NCBI RefSeq assembly: GCF_014649035.1
Contig: NZ_BMSG01000017.1
Location: 86,169-150,168 of the forward strand
DNA: 64,000 nt
Reading direction: 5' to 3'
DNA from: Streptomyces sindenensis
GTDB taxonomy: Bacteria > Actinomycetota > Actinomycetes > Streptomycetales > Streptomycetaceae
Shown here: one piece after another, positions 16,952 to 25,659 of the stretch
Numbering within the stretch: the first letter of the stretch is position 1
Layout: every line of letters begins with the position of its first letter
Program-made: the position numbers and the translations under genes
Notes under the pieces: model-generated
The model's input: the letters and a program-made list of their open reading frames with translations, nothing else
What the model was told of the DNA's origin: nothing
The model's database searches: none

Positions 16952-19279
16952 ATGGACCGCATTCCCGACCGCGACGCGGAGCCGTACACCCCCGGCACCG
17001 CCCACCGCGACATCGTCATCACCGGCGCGCGCGAGAACAATCTGCGCGATGTCTCCCTCCGCGTCCCCAAGGGCCGGATCACCGTCTTCACCGGTGTATC
17101 CGGTTCCGGCAAGTCGTCGGTCGTCTTCGACACGATCGCCGTGGAGTCGCAGCGGCAGCTGAACGAGACGTTCACCTCGTTCCTGCGCAACCGGCTGCCG
17201 AAGTACGAGCGGCCGCACGTCGAGTCCGTCGAGGACCTGACGGTGGCCATCGTGATCGACCAGAAGCCGCTGGGCGGGAACGTCCGCTCGACGGTGGGCA
17301 CGGCGACCGACATCTGGTCACTGCTCCGCGTGCTGTTCTCCCGGTGCGGGACGCCGAGCGCGGGCGGGGCGACCGCGTACTCGTTCAACGATCCCGCCGG
17401 GATGTGCCCGGAGTGCGACGGGGTGGGGCGCACGGTCCAGCTGGATCTGGACCGGGCGATCGACTGGTCGAAGTCGCTGAACGAGGGGGCGCTGCTGCTG
17501 CCCGGTCTGTCGGTGGGCAGTTGGGAGTGGAATCTGTACGGCGGGTCGGGGCGGTTCGACAACGACCTGCCGCTGGCCGAGTTCGGCGAGGAGGAGCGCC
17601 GGCTCCTGCTGCACGGTTCGGGGTTCTCCGTCCGCCTCGACCTGCGGACCGGCTCGGCGGACATGAAGTTCGAGGGGGTCGTGACCCGCTTCGAGCGTCT
17701 GTATCTCAAGCGCGACACCGCCTCCCTCTCCGAGAAGCGCCGTGAGGCGGCCGCGCGGTTCACCGTGGAGCGGGTCTGCGGGGCCTGCGGTGGGGCACGG
17801 CTGAACGCGGCGGCGCTCGCCACCAGGATCCACGGGCTCTCGCCCGCCGACTTCGGGCGGATGGAGGTCGCCGATCTCGTCGGCGTACTGGAGCGGATCG
17901 ACGATCCGGTGGGCGGGCCCATCGCCGCCGCGGCGCGCGAGCGGCTGGAGCGGCTGGTCGGCATCGGGCTCGGCTACCTGAGCCTGGACCGGGAGACCAC
18001 GACCCTGTCGGGCGGCGAGGGCCAGCGGCTCAAGATGGTCCGGCACCTGGGCAGTTCGCTCACCGGGCTGACGTTCGTGTTCGACGAGCCCAGTGTCGGA
18101 CTGCATCCGCGCGACGTGGGCCGGCTGGGCGATCTGCTGGTACGGCTGCGCGACAAGGGCAACACGGTGCTGGTCGTCGAGCACGACCCGGATGTGATGG
18201 CCGTCGCCGACCATGTCGTCGACATGGGGCCGCGGGCCGGCGCCGACGGCGGTCACGTCGTCTTCGAGGGGCCGTTCGAGCGGCTGCGCGCCGCCGGTAC
18301 GCTCACCGGCCGGTCGCTGCGCCGCCGCACCCCGGTGAAGGGGACCGTACGCTCCCCCACCGGTCAGCTCCCGGTGTACGGGGCGGATCTGCACAACCTC
18401 AAGGGCCTGGACGTGTCGTTCCCCGCCGGGGTGTTGACCGCGGTGACGGGGGTGGCCGGGTCCGGCAAGTCGACGCTGGTGTCGCGGGTGTTCACGGCGG
18501 CGTACCCGGACGCGGTGGTGATCGACCAGAGCGCGATCACGGCCTCGTCCCGCTCCACCCCGGCCTCGTACATCGGCGCGCTGGACGCCATCCGCAAGGT
18601 GTTCGCGCGGGAGAACGGTGTGGACGCGGGGCTGTTCAGCTTCAACTCCGCCGGGGCGTGCGCGGTTTGCTCGGGCCGTGGCGAGATCTCGACGGATCTG
18701 GCGTTCATGGATCCGGTCACCACGACCTGCCCGGAGTGCGAGGGCCGCCGGTTCCACGACGACGTGCTGAAGCACCGGGTCGGCGGCCGGTCGATCGTGG
18801 ACGTCCTGGAGATGACGGCGGCGCGGGCGGTCGGGCTGTTCGAGGACCGCGCCCTGCTGCGGAAACTGCGCACGCTCGACGAGGTCGGCCTCACCTATCT
18901 CACGCTCGGGCAGCCGCTGAGCACGCTCTCGGGCGGTGAGCGCCAGCGCATCAAGCTCGCCACCCAGCTGCATCGCACCTCCAGCGTGTACGTCCTGGAC
19001 GAGCCGACGACCGGACTGCACCTGGCGGACACGGGCACCCTGGTGGACCTGCTGGACCGGCTGGTCGACGCGGGGAACACCGTGATCTGCGTCGAGCACA
19101 ACCTGGAGGTGGTCAAGCGGGCGGACTGGGTGATCGACCTCGGTCCGGAGGGCGGCAAGGGCGGCGGGGAGGTGGTCTTCGCGGGGACGCCCGCCGAGCT
19201 GCTCACGCATCCGACGTCCGTGACGGGCTGCTATCTGCGCCGGGACCCGGGGGTGGAATCACCGAATCCGGAAAGCTGA
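16952..19279 (+). CDS. UvrA-like ABC ATPase (DrrC/UvrA2 type)
   Basis: A 775-residue paralogue of excinuclease subunit A, clearly shorter than housekeeping UvrA (about 950-1000). It has two ABC halves: GVSGSGKSS, then LSGGEGQRLKM and FDEPSVGLHP; GVAGSGKST, then LSGGERQRIKL and LDEPTTGLHLAD. Zinc-finger Cys pairs survive (CPECDGVG, CAVCSGRGE, CPECEGRR). The size matches DrrC-type proteins, which confer resistance to DNA-intercalating drugs such as daunorubicin, and UvrA2 proteins of other bacteria. It probably strips drugs or damage from DNA, and need not bind UvrB. No biosynthetic cluster is nearby. Confidence 0.88.
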   Translation: MDRIPDRDAEPYTPGTAHRDIVITGARENNLRDVSLRVPKGRITVFTGVSGSGKSSVVFDTIAVESQRQLNETFTSFLRNRLPKYERPHVESVEDLTVAIVIDQKPLGGNVRSTVGTATDIWSLLRVLFSRCGTPSAGGATAYSFNDPAGMCPECDGVGRTVQLDLDRAIDWSKSLNEGALLLPGLSVGSWEWNLYGGSGRFDNDLPLAEFGEEERRLLLHGSGFSVRLDLRTGSADMKFEGVVTRFERLYLKRDTASLSEKRREAAARFTVERVCGACGGARLNAAALATRIHGLSPADFGRMEVADLVGVLERIDDPVGGPIAAAARERLERLVGIGLGYLSLDRETTTLSGGEGQRLKMVRHLGSSLTGLTFVFDEPSVGLHPRDVGRLGDLLVRLRDKGNTVLVVEHDPDVMAVADHVVDMGPRAGADGGHVVFEGPFERLRAAGTLTGRSLRRRTPVKGTVRSPTGQLPVYGADLHNLKGLDVSFPAGVLTAVTGVAGSGKSTLVSRVFTAAYPDAVVIDQSAITASSRSTPASYIGALDAIRKVFARENGVDAGLFSFNSAGACAVCSGRGEISTDLAFMDPVTTTCPECEGRRFHDDVLKHRVGGRSIVDVLEMTAARAVGLFEDRALLRKLRTLDEVGLTYLTLGQPLSTLSGGERQRIKLATQLHRTSSVYVLDEPTTGLHLADTGTLVDLLDRLVDAGNTVICVEHNLEVVKRADWVIDLGPEGGKGGGEVVFAGTPAELLTHPTSVTGCYLRRDPGVESPNPES

Positions 19280-19381
19280 GAGCCGCCGGAACGGAGGCCT
19301 CACCAGGCCCCGAGGCACCCTTCACACACCCGTTCAGCTGGGGATATGACCCTGTGTAGTCCGGCGCTGCCGGTGGCGGGC

Positions 19382-19411
19382 TTGGCTTTGCCCTTACGGT
19401 CGCCTTAACCT
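19382..19411 (+). promoter_or_regulatory. Promoter of the desaturase gene
   Basis: TTGGCT (19382-19387), 18 bases, then TAACCT (19406-19411). The start point would fall near 19418, inside the palindromic operator described next. Confidence 0.45.
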
Positions 19412-19440
19412 ACGGTCTCGTAACCTACGAAGCCGTAGGT
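19411..19440. promoter_or_regulatory. Tandem palindromic operator upstream of the desaturase
   Basis: Two TACG-N4-CGTA elements lie side by side: 19411-19422 and 19426-19437. The second is extended to a perfect 7-4-7 repeat, ACCTACG AAGC CGTAGGT (19423-19440). They cover the predicted transcription start. Such sites are typical of TetR-type repressors of lipid genes. No regulator is adjacent. Confidence 0.6.
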
Positions 19441-19466
19441 AATTCTCCCGTCCCCAGGAGCTCCCC

Positions 19467-20441
19467 GTGACGATCACCTCTCCCCACCTCGGCAGTTCGA
19501 AGGCGTGGACCGACGCCCAACTGCTGTTCGCGCTGGAAGAGGTGGTGGAGAAGGAACTCAACCGTCATCTCAAGGTCGCCAAGGACTGGATGCCGCACGA
19601 GTACGTCCCGTTCTCCGACGGCCGGAACTTCCCCGGCGTCTTCGAGGACGGCGAGGCCTGGGCGGCGGACCAGTCCAAGGTCACCGACATCGGCAAGATC
19701 GCCCTCGTGGTGAACCTCCTCACCGAGGACAACCTCCCCAGCTACCACCACGAGATCGCCTCCCTCTTCGGCCGCGACGGCGCGTGGGGCACCTGGGTGC
19801 ACCGCTGGACCGCCGAGGAGGGCCGCCACGGCATCGTGATGCGCGACTATCTGCTCACCTCGCGCGCCGTGGACCCGGACAAGCTGGAGCAGTTCCGCAT
19901 GGCGCACATGGCGGAGGGCTTCGAGTCGGACAACCGGCACTCGATGCTGCACTCCGTCGCGTACGTCGCCTTCCAGGAGCTGGCCACCCGCGTCTCGCAC
20001 CGCAACACGGGCCACCAGTCCGGCGACCCGGTCTGCGACCGGATGCTGGCCCGGATCGCGACCGACGAGAACCTCCACATGGTCTTCTACCGCAATCTCC
20101 TGGGCGCCGCCTTCGAGCTGGCCCCGGACCTGACCATGCAGGCCGTGCGCGACGTCGTCGTCAACTTCCGGATGCCCGGGCACGGCATGCCCGGCTTCGA
20201 GCGGGCCGCCGCGCAGATGGCGATCGGCGAGATCTACAACATGCGCATCCACCACGACGACGTGATCCAGCCCGTGCTGCGCTTCCTGAAGGTCATGGAC
20301 ATCGACGGGCTCGGCCCGGAGGGTGCGCAGGCGCAGGAGGAGCTCGGTCTGTACATGGGCGGGCTGGACAGCGAGGCGTCGAAGTTCGACGAGAAGCTCG
20401 CCGCACGCAAGGCCCGGATGGCGGCGCGCGGCCGCGCCTGA
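19467..20441 (+). CDS. Acyl-ACP desaturase (soluble di-iron stearoyl-ACP desaturase type)
   Basis: A 324-residue soluble di-iron enzyme that puts a double bond into acyl chains, probably acyl-ACP, to adjust membrane fluidity. The two iron-binding motifs are EEGRHG (in TAEEGRHGIVMRDYL) and DENLHM (in ATDENLHMVFYR). The first helix carries ALEEVVEKELNRHLK. There are no membrane segments, which separates it from integral-membrane desaturases. The GTG at 19467 follows AGGAG. Expression is probably repressed through the palindromes just upstream. Confidence 0.92.
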   Translation: MTITSPHLGSSKAWTDAQLLFALEEVVEKELNRHLKVAKDWMPHEYVPFSDGRNFPGVFEDGEAWAADQSKVTDIGKIALVVNLLTEDNLPSYHHEIASLFGRDGAWGTWVHRWTAEEGRHGIVMRDYLLTSRAVDPDKLEQFRMAHMAEGFESDNRHSMLHSVAYVAFQELATRVSHRNTGHQSGDPVCDRMLARIATDENLHMVFYRNLLGAAFELAPDLTMQAVRDVVVNFRMPGHGMPGFERAAAQMAIGEIYNMRIHHDDVIQPVLRFLKVMDIDGLGPEGAQAQEELGLYMGGLDSEASKFDEKLAARKARMAARGRA

Positions 20442-20475
20442 CCCCTCCACCTCCACCGTCCCGGGCGCTCCGGTG

Positions 20476-20505
20476 CGCGCCCCGGGGCGGTCAGCCCCGG
20501 GCGCG
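20476..20505. terminator. Bidirectional hairpin between desaturase and WhiB-like genes
   Basis: CGCGCCCCGGGG (20476-20487) pairs with CCCCGGGCGCG (20495-20505), with one bulged C and a short loop. It lies in the convergent gap and reaches into the last codons of the WhiB-like gene. No U tract follows, as is common in Streptomyces. Confidence 0.5.
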
Positions 20506-20745
20506 TCCTTCTCTGCGCAGCCGCTCGCGCTCCTTCTCCGACAGTCCGCCCCAGACGCCGAACCGCTCGTCGTTGGCGAGGGCGTACTCCAGGCAGGCCA
20601 GCCGTCCTTCGCAGGCGTTGCAGAGCTGCTTGGCCTCACGGGTCGAACTGCCCGGGGCCGGGAAGAAGAACTCGGGCCCGGCCTGCGCGCACAACGCGGT
20701 CTCCTGCCAGGCGAGTGCGTCGTCGGTCACGGTGTTGATCAGCAT
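20491..20745 (-). CDS. WhiB-like iron-sulfur transcription factor
   Basis: An 84-residue WhiB-family protein, specific to actinobacteria. Four cysteines for a [4Fe-4S] cluster are present: TALCAQAG, then LCNAC, then LACLEY. They are followed by the GVWGG turn and a basic tail (SEKERERLRREGRARG) for DNA binding. The stretches STREAK and CLEYALANDERFG resemble developmental WhiB itself, so it may act in differentiation or redox response with the principal sigma factor. The ATG at 20745 is chosen by family length; the Shine-Dalgarno is weak. Confidence 0.93.
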   Translation of the reverse strand: MLINTVTDDALAWQETALCAQAGPEFFFPAPGSSTREAKQLCNACEGRLACLEYALANDERFGVWGGLSEKERERLRREGRARG

Positions 20746-20767
20746 GGGGCACACGCTGCCCGGTGGC

Positions 20768-20797
20768 GATAAACAACCGATCAACGATTCATCAATC
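20768..20797 (-). promoter_or_regulatory. AT-rich promoter region of the WhiB-like gene
   Basis: On the minus strand this A/T-rich island contains two TTGAT boxes and TTTATC about 18 bases further on. It stands out from the GC-rich background just upstream of the gene and is the likely promoter. The exact boxes are uncertain. Confidence 0.35.
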
Positions 20798-20834
20798 CGG
20801 CGATGCCGTCCCGCTGGTGGGTGCCGCCTCGGCG

Positions 20835-21629
20835 CTACTGCCGCGGTTCGGGCTTCATGACCGCGAAGACCGCCCCGTACGGGTCGGCGACGTTGGCCAT
20901 CTTGCCGACGCCGGGCACCTCCATGGCGGCCAGGGTCTCCGTGCCGCCGAGCCGCTTCGCCTCGGCCACCGTCGCGTCGACGTCGGTCACGGCGAAGTAC
21001 GGCAGCCAGTGGGGTCCTCGGGCGGCCTCGGACGGAACGTCGCCCATCCGGACCAGACCGCCGAAGGACGCGTCCGGGCCGGCGCCGGCCGGGTGGACCG
21101 TGGTGTACGTGTAGTCGGAGCCCTCCACCTTCATCTCGTCGGTCCCCCAGCCGAAGACGCCGGCGAAGAACGCGGCCGCCGCCGGGACGTCGGGGGTGTA
21201 GAGCTCGGCCCAGAGGAACGCGTTCGGCTCCTGGATCACGCCGAAGCCGGGGTGCTCCTTCGGCTGCCACACCCCGAAGTACGCGCCGGCCGGGTCCGTG
21301 AAGCCGCCCATGCGGCCGAAGTCGAGGACGTCCATCGGCTCGAACGCGGCGCTGCCGCCCGCCTCGGTGACCGCCCGGGCGGTGGCGTCGACATCGGGCG
21401 ACTTGAACGACACCGACCAGGCGCTCGGCGCCTCCTCCTCGGAGACCGTCATCACCCCGCCGACGTACCGCCCGTCGAGGGTGAGCATCCCGTAGCCCCC
21501 CACCTCGGGGCCGCCGGGGGTCAGGTCCCAGCCGAACAGCCCCCGGTAGAAGGCGGTGGCCCCGTCGAGATCGGGGGTGCCGAGATCGACCCAGTTGGGT
21601 GCTCCGTCGAGGAAGGTGGGGCTGATCAT
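20835..21629 (-). CDS. Two-domain VOC (glyoxalase-like) protein
   Basis: A 264-residue protein of two tandem VOC beta-alpha-beta-beta-beta modules. Module 1 starts WVDLGTPDLDGATAFYRGLFGW and module 2 starts WAELYTPDVPAAAAFFAGVFGW. Each ends with a DPAGA or DPYGA turn (FTDPAGAYFGVWQP; VADPYGAVFAVMKP). Streptomyces 'hydroxylase'-type VOC proteins of this kind have no settled function. The second module lacks an obvious full metal triad that I can confirm. ATG 21629 follows AGGAG. Confidence 0.88.
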   Translation of the reverse strand: MISPTFLDGAPNWVDLGTPDLDGATAFYRGLFGWDLTPGGPEVGGYGMLTLDGRYVGGVMTVSEEEAPSAWSVSFKSPDVDATARAVTEAGGSAAFEPMDVLDFGRMGGFTDPAGAYFGVWQPKEHPGFGVIQEPNAFLWAELYTPDVPAAAAFFAGVFGWGTDEMKVEGSDYTYTTVHPAGAGPDASFGGLVRMGDVPSEAARGPHWLPYFAVTDVDATVAEAKRLGGTETLAAMEVPGVGKMANVADPYGAVFAVMKPEPRQ

Positions 21630-21976
21630 GGCGTGCTCCTCAGTCGGTCCGGGGGTCCTGCTCGTCGTGTACGGCCGGGTGGTTCCTTCCGTTCCGAGTC
21701 TTGCACCGGGCACCGGTCACCGCAGTCCGTGCGGGGCCGGCCGGGGCGCGGTCCACCGGCGGTGGTCGCGTCCGCCGTGCGGCCCAGGGTAGGCAGCGTG
21801 TGCCCGCCGGGACGAAGCGTTGGACCGGCGCGTCGCGCGGCGGCCGGGGCGGAGCGGAGCGGACGGTCCGGGCCGGGAGTGGCGGCGGGGCGTGGCACGA
21901 TGGCGGGAGGCCGGCAGGCCTGAGGAGCGGGGCCCCGGGGCCGGGTGGGACACCCCTCGGGAACAGAAGGACGTAC

Positions 21977-24208
21977 ATGAACCAGAGCGGGGCGGCGGGC
22001 GGCTCGGCCGACGGAGCACTCGCGCGCGGAGCTGCCGGAAGCCCGGTGCCGGCCGGCGGCGCGGCTCGTGAGCTGCTCGCACGGGCGGGACGGCTGCTGG
22101 AGAGCGCCCGTGCCGTGCCGGCGGACCGGGCGAACGCCGTGGCGGCCGTACGGGCCGTGCTCGATCCGCTCCTCGACTCCCTGGTGGGGCAGGAGCTGGC
22201 CCACATCCCCGTCTCCCGGCTCAAGGACGTCACGGAGGGGCGGCTGCGGCTCGGGGCGCTGGAGCAGGCCGGGCTCGCCACGGTCGGGCAGGTCCACGGC
22301 ACGGACCGTTACGAGCTCCGGCAGATCCCCGGGGTGGGGGCGCACACCGCCGACCAGGCGCTGGCCGCCGCCGCGCAGATCGCCCACGCGGTGCGCGACA
22401 CCGTCTCGGTGCGGATCGACGTGGACGTCCCGGACGAAACGAGCACCGCGCTGGTGATCGCCCTGCACCGGCTGGTCGTGGCCGGTGCGGACGCGCGGCG
22501 CGCGGTGGACGCGGCCCGTCGGCTGGCCGAACTGCTGGGCCCTCCGCTGGAGACGGCCGCGCCGGGCGGGAGCCGGCTGCGGATGCTGTTCGCCGGGCGG
22601 CGGTCCCGGGCCCGGGTGCGGGAGGCACTCGACGCGGTGCGGTCGGCCGTGGCGGACGCGGCGCACCGGGAGCTGCCGGTGCTCTTCGCGCAGGCGTCGG
22701 CCGATCTGTTGCGCTCGCCGGCGTCGCCCGCCGAGGCCTGGGTGGACTTCGAGCTGCGGTCCGCCGAGTACTACAGCCTGCTCGCCGAGCTGTCGGGCAG
22801 CGGCCCCGACCGGGATGCCGCCGAAGGGTTCCTGCCCGCCGGGATCGCGGACCGGGTCCGGGCGCTGCGGCTCGACGACACCCGGCTGCGGGTGTCCCTG
22901 CGCGGCTACCAGGCGTTCGGGGCACGCTTCGCGGTGGCGCAGAAACGGGTGATCATCGGGGACGAGATGGGCCTCGGCAAGACCGTCCAGGCCATCGCGG
23001 CCCTCGCCCACCTCGCCGCCCGGGGCGAGACCCACTTCATCGTGGTGTGCCCGGCGAGCGTGCTGATCAACTGGACCCGGGAGATCCGGGCCCGCTCCAC
23101 GCTGCGCGCCGTTCCGGTGCACGGGGCGGAGCGGGTCGCGGCGTTCGCGGACTGGCGTGAGGCGGGCGGGGTGGCGGTGACCACCTTCGACGGGCTGCAT
23201 CTGCTGCCCGAGGGGGCGGCGGCCGAGGTGCGGCCCGGGATGCTGGTGGTCGACGAGGCCCACTTCGTGAAGAACCCCGAGGCCCGCCGGTCCCGGGCGG
23301 TGGCGGGGTGGACGGAGCAGGTGGAGCGGGTGCTGTTCCTGACGGGCACCCCGATGGAGAACCGGGTGGAGGAGTTCCGCAGTCTGGTACGCCAACTGCG
23401 CCCCGAACTCGCGCCGTCGGTGAGCACGACGCACGGCGCGGCCGGTTCGCGGGCCTTCCGCCGCGCCGTCGCCCCCGCCTATCTGCGCCGCAACCAGGTG
23501 GACGTGCTGGCCGAACTCCCGGCGCTGGTCCAGGTGGACGAGTGGGAGGAGTTCGGGGCCGAGGACCGGCGGGCCTACGGCGAGGCGGTCGCCTCCGGGC
23601 TGTTCATGCGGATGCGCCGGGCCGCCTACGCCGTGCCCGCGACCTCCGCCAAGCTGGAGCGGCTGCGCGAACTGGTCGACGAGGCCCGGGACAACGGCCT
23701 GAAGGTGGTCGTCTTCTCCTACTTCCGCGAGGTCCTCGCGGCGGTCGGCGACGCCCTGGGGCCGGACGTCTTCGGACCGCTCTCCGGGAGCGTCCCGCCG
23801 GCCCGGCGGCAGGAGCTGGTGGACGCCTTCTCCTCGGTGGAGGGGCACGCCGTGCTGCTGAGCCAGATCCAGGCGGGCGGCACCGGGCTGAACATGCAGG
23901 CCGCCTCCGTGGTCATCCTCTGCGAGCCGCAGATCAAGCCCACGCTGGAGCACCAGGCCGTCGCCCGCGCGCACCGGATGGGGCAGGTGCGCACGGTCCA
24001 GGTGCACCGGCTGCTGGCCACCGACAGTGTCGACCAGCGTCTGGTGGAGCTGCTGGCCCGCAAGGACCGGCTCTTCGACGCCTACGCCCGGCGCAGCGAT
24101 CTCGCGGAGACCACCCCGGACGCGATGGACGTCTCCGACTCCGAGCTGGCCCGGCGCATCGTGGAGGAGGAGCAGCGGCGGCTGGCGGGCGGCACGGACA
24201 GGGCGTGA
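21977..24208 (+). CDS. SNF2-family helicase with N-terminal helix-hairpin-helix region
   Basis: A 743-residue SF2 ATPase. The N-terminal third (about 300 residues) is helical and includes a helix-hairpin-helix-like segment ELRQIPGVGAHTADQAL, a DNA-binding element. The motor follows: GDEMGLGKT (Walker A), VVDEAHFVKN (DEAH box), LTGTPMENR, then QIQAGGTGLNMQAA and ARAHRMGQVRTVQVHRL in the second RecA lobe. It probably remodels DNA-protein complexes or RNA polymerase-DNA complexes in the manner of RapA/HepA. AGAAGG precedes ATG 21977. No restriction or phage-defence genes flank it, so a defence role is not supported. Confidence 0.9.
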   Translation: MNQSGAAGGSADGALARGAAGSPVPAGGAARELLARAGRLLESARAVPADRANAVAAVRAVLDPLLDSLVGQELAHIPVSRLKDVTEGRLRLGALEQAGLATVGQVHGTDRYELRQIPGVGAHTADQALAAAAQIAHAVRDTVSVRIDVDVPDETSTALVIALHRLVVAGADARRAVDAARRLAELLGPPLETAAPGGSRLRMLFAGRRSRARVREALDAVRSAVADAAHRELPVLFAQASADLLRSPASPAEAWVDFELRSAEYYSLLAELSGSGPDRDAAEGFLPAGIADRVRALRLDDTRLRVSLRGYQAFGARFAVAQKRVIIGDEMGLGKTVQAIAALAHLAARGETHFIVVCPASVLINWTREIRARSTLRAVPVHGAERVAAFADWREAGGVAVTTFDGLHLLPEGAAAEVRPGMLVVDEAHFVKNPEARRSRAVAGWTEQVERVLFLTGTPMENRVEEFRSLVRQLRPELAPSVSTTHGAAGSRAFRRAVAPAYLRRNQVDVLAELPALVQVDEWEEFGAEDRRAYGEAVASGLFMRMRRAAYAVPATSAKLERLRELVDEARDNGLKVVVFSYFREVLAAVGDALGPDVFGPLSGSVPPARRQELVDAFSSVEGHAVLLSQIQAGGTGLNMQAASVVILCEPQIKPTLEHQAVARAHRMGQVRTVQVHRLLATDSVDQRLVELLARKDRLFDAYARRSDLAETTPDAMDVSDSELARRIVEEEQRRLAGGTDRA

Positions 24209-24230
24209 CCGGGCCCGCCTCCTCCGCGGC

Positions 24231-24422
24231 CTCCGTGACGTGCCGGGCCCGGGACAGCCGGCGTCCGTGACGGCCGGGCTCCGTGACAGCCGGGCTCCGT
24301 GACAGCCGGAGTCCGTGACGGCCGGGCTCCGTGACAGCCGGAGTCCGTGACGGCCGGGCTCCGTGACGTGCGAGCCCCATGACGTACGAGCCGCGAGGCG
24401 GACGGGGTCGGTGACGGGCAGG
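24231..24422. repeat. 16-bp tandem repeat array (about 12 units)
   Basis: Units of consensus (C/G)TCCGTGAC(A/G)GCCGG(G/A) repeat in phase. Six nearly perfect copies run from 24263 to 24358. Degenerate copies occur on both sides (24231-24262 and 24359-24422), making 12 x 16 bp that reach almost to the laccase stop codon. The array fills the convergent gap between the helicase and laccase genes. It is not a CRISPR, as there are no spacers. It could act in termination or simply be a slippage-expanded satellite. Confidence 0.8.
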
Positions 24423-24423
24423 G

Positions 24424-25512
24424 TCAGTGCTGGTGCTCCCCCGCGGCCGCCCCGGAATCCTTCGCGGCGGCCTTCTCCGCGCTCTTCTTCCCGGCCCTGT
24501 CGCCCGTGCTCCCGCCCGCCTTCTCCCCGGTCTCCTTCTCCGTTCCGCCGGCCGTGTGGTGGTGGGGTTCGTAGCCCGGGATCGTGCCGTCCGGCTTCTT
24601 GATCAACAGGAGTCCCGCCATCCCCATGTCGGAGTGGCTCTGGACGTGGCAGTGGTACATCCACGCGCCCGCACCCACGCGTTCACCCGCGATGATCTGG
24701 AGGCCGAAGGAGTCGGCGGGGCCGCAGATCTTGTTGTCGATCACCCGGCTGGGGTCATCGGGGCCGGTCAGCAGACCGGTGCGGTTGTCGGCCCAGCGGT
24801 GACCGTGGATATGGAAGGTGTGGTAGTACTCGCCGTGCGTGATCATCACGAATTCGAGCCGGTCCCCCACCGTGGCCTCGAAGTTGACGCTGTTGTGGGC
24901 CGTCTTGTTGTTGATCATCATGTCGTTGAAGACGACCGTGCAGGTCTGGTCGGGCAGGATGTCGCCCTTGCGGCGGACCACGACCGGCCCGTAGAGCCCC
25001 TTGCGGATGCCCCCGGTGCCGTGGTCCGTGCCGACGACGTGGTCGTGGTAGTGCCAGTAGCCCGCGCTGCCCGGCTCCCAGGTGCCGTCCTTGCGGACGC
25101 CCGGGGCGTGGGTGCGCCAGGTGTAGGTCCGGGTGCCGCCGGGCTCGACGTGGCTCCTGTTCATCCGCGTGCCGTCGTTGGCGATGTCGTAGTCCACACC
25201 GTGCACATGGAGGCTGGCGTCCCCATCGGTGAGGTTCTCGAACTCGATGTGGACCGTGTCGCCCTCGTTCAGCTCGATGAGGGGGCCGGGGATCGATGCC
25301 TTGCCCTTCTCAAAGCCGTAGCCCAGCTCGCCGTTCGGCAACTTCTCGGCGTACATCTTCAGCCGGCGTGTGACACCGCCCGCCGGCGCCGTGCGCGCCG
25401 GCTTCTCTGCCGAGCTTGCCTCCACCGCCCCGAGCGACAACGATGTCACCCCCGTCGCGGCCACCGCCGCGCCACCGGCCAGCATCCGTCGGCTGAAAGT
25501 CCTTCGGTCCAT
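24424..25512 (-). CDS. Secreted small (two-domain) laccase, multicopper oxidase
   Basis: A 362-residue homologue of the Streptomyces small laccase SLAC. The twin-arginine signal RRTFSRRMLAGG sends the folded copper enzyme through Tat. Copper motifs are LHVHG, HYHDH, HTFHIHGH and HCHVQSHSDMGM, the last carrying type-1 and type-3 ligands. SLAC forms trimers and oxidises phenols with reduction of oxygen to water. Odd here is a C-terminal tail of about 45 residues after the fold, rich in Gly, Lys, Glu and Ala and ending GEHQH, longer than in classic SLAC. It is divergent from the sugar-dehydrogenase operon. Confidence 0.95.
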   Translation of the reverse strand: MDRRTFSRRMLAGGAAVAATGVTSLSLGAVEASSAEKPARTAPAGGVTRRLKMYAEKLPNGELGYGFEKGKASIPGPLIELNEGDTVHIEFENLTDGDASLHVHGVDYDIANDGTRMNRSHVEPGGTRTYTWRTHAPGVRKDGTWEPGSAGYWHYHDHVVGTDHGTGGIRKGLYGPVVVRRKGDILPDQTCTVVFNDMMINNKTAHNSVNFEATVGDRLEFVMITHGEYYHTFHIHGHRWADNRTGLLTGPDDPSRVIDNKICGPADSFGLQIIAGERVGAGAWMYHCHVQSHSDMGMAGLLLIKKPDGTIPGYEPHHHTAGGTEKETGEKAGGSTGDRAGKKSAEKAAAKDSGAAAGEHQH

Positions 25513-25659
25513 GTCGAACTCCCCACTGCGATAAGGAAACCGGCGAGGCCGCCGGGACGGAACAGGGCTCACGGGACCCCGGGACGGGCCACACCGTAGC
25601 CGGGGCCACTCCGTTTATCCACACTCAGGACAAAGTTCGTGCGATTGCTGCCGTAGCTA

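Noticed and set aside
21977..24208. Phage-defence island around the SNF2 helicase
   Set aside because: No nuclease, methylase, phospholipase D or other defence gene lies beside it; neighbours are housekeeping or metabolic.
24231..24422. CRISPR array
   Set aside because: The 16-bp units are contiguous with no unique spacers and there are no cas genes.
21626..24664. 1012-codon minus-strand reading frame over the helicase gene
   Set aside because: It is the antisense of a strong SNF2 gene; the product is Arg/Pro/His-rich with no family motif, as expected from GC-rich shadow frames.
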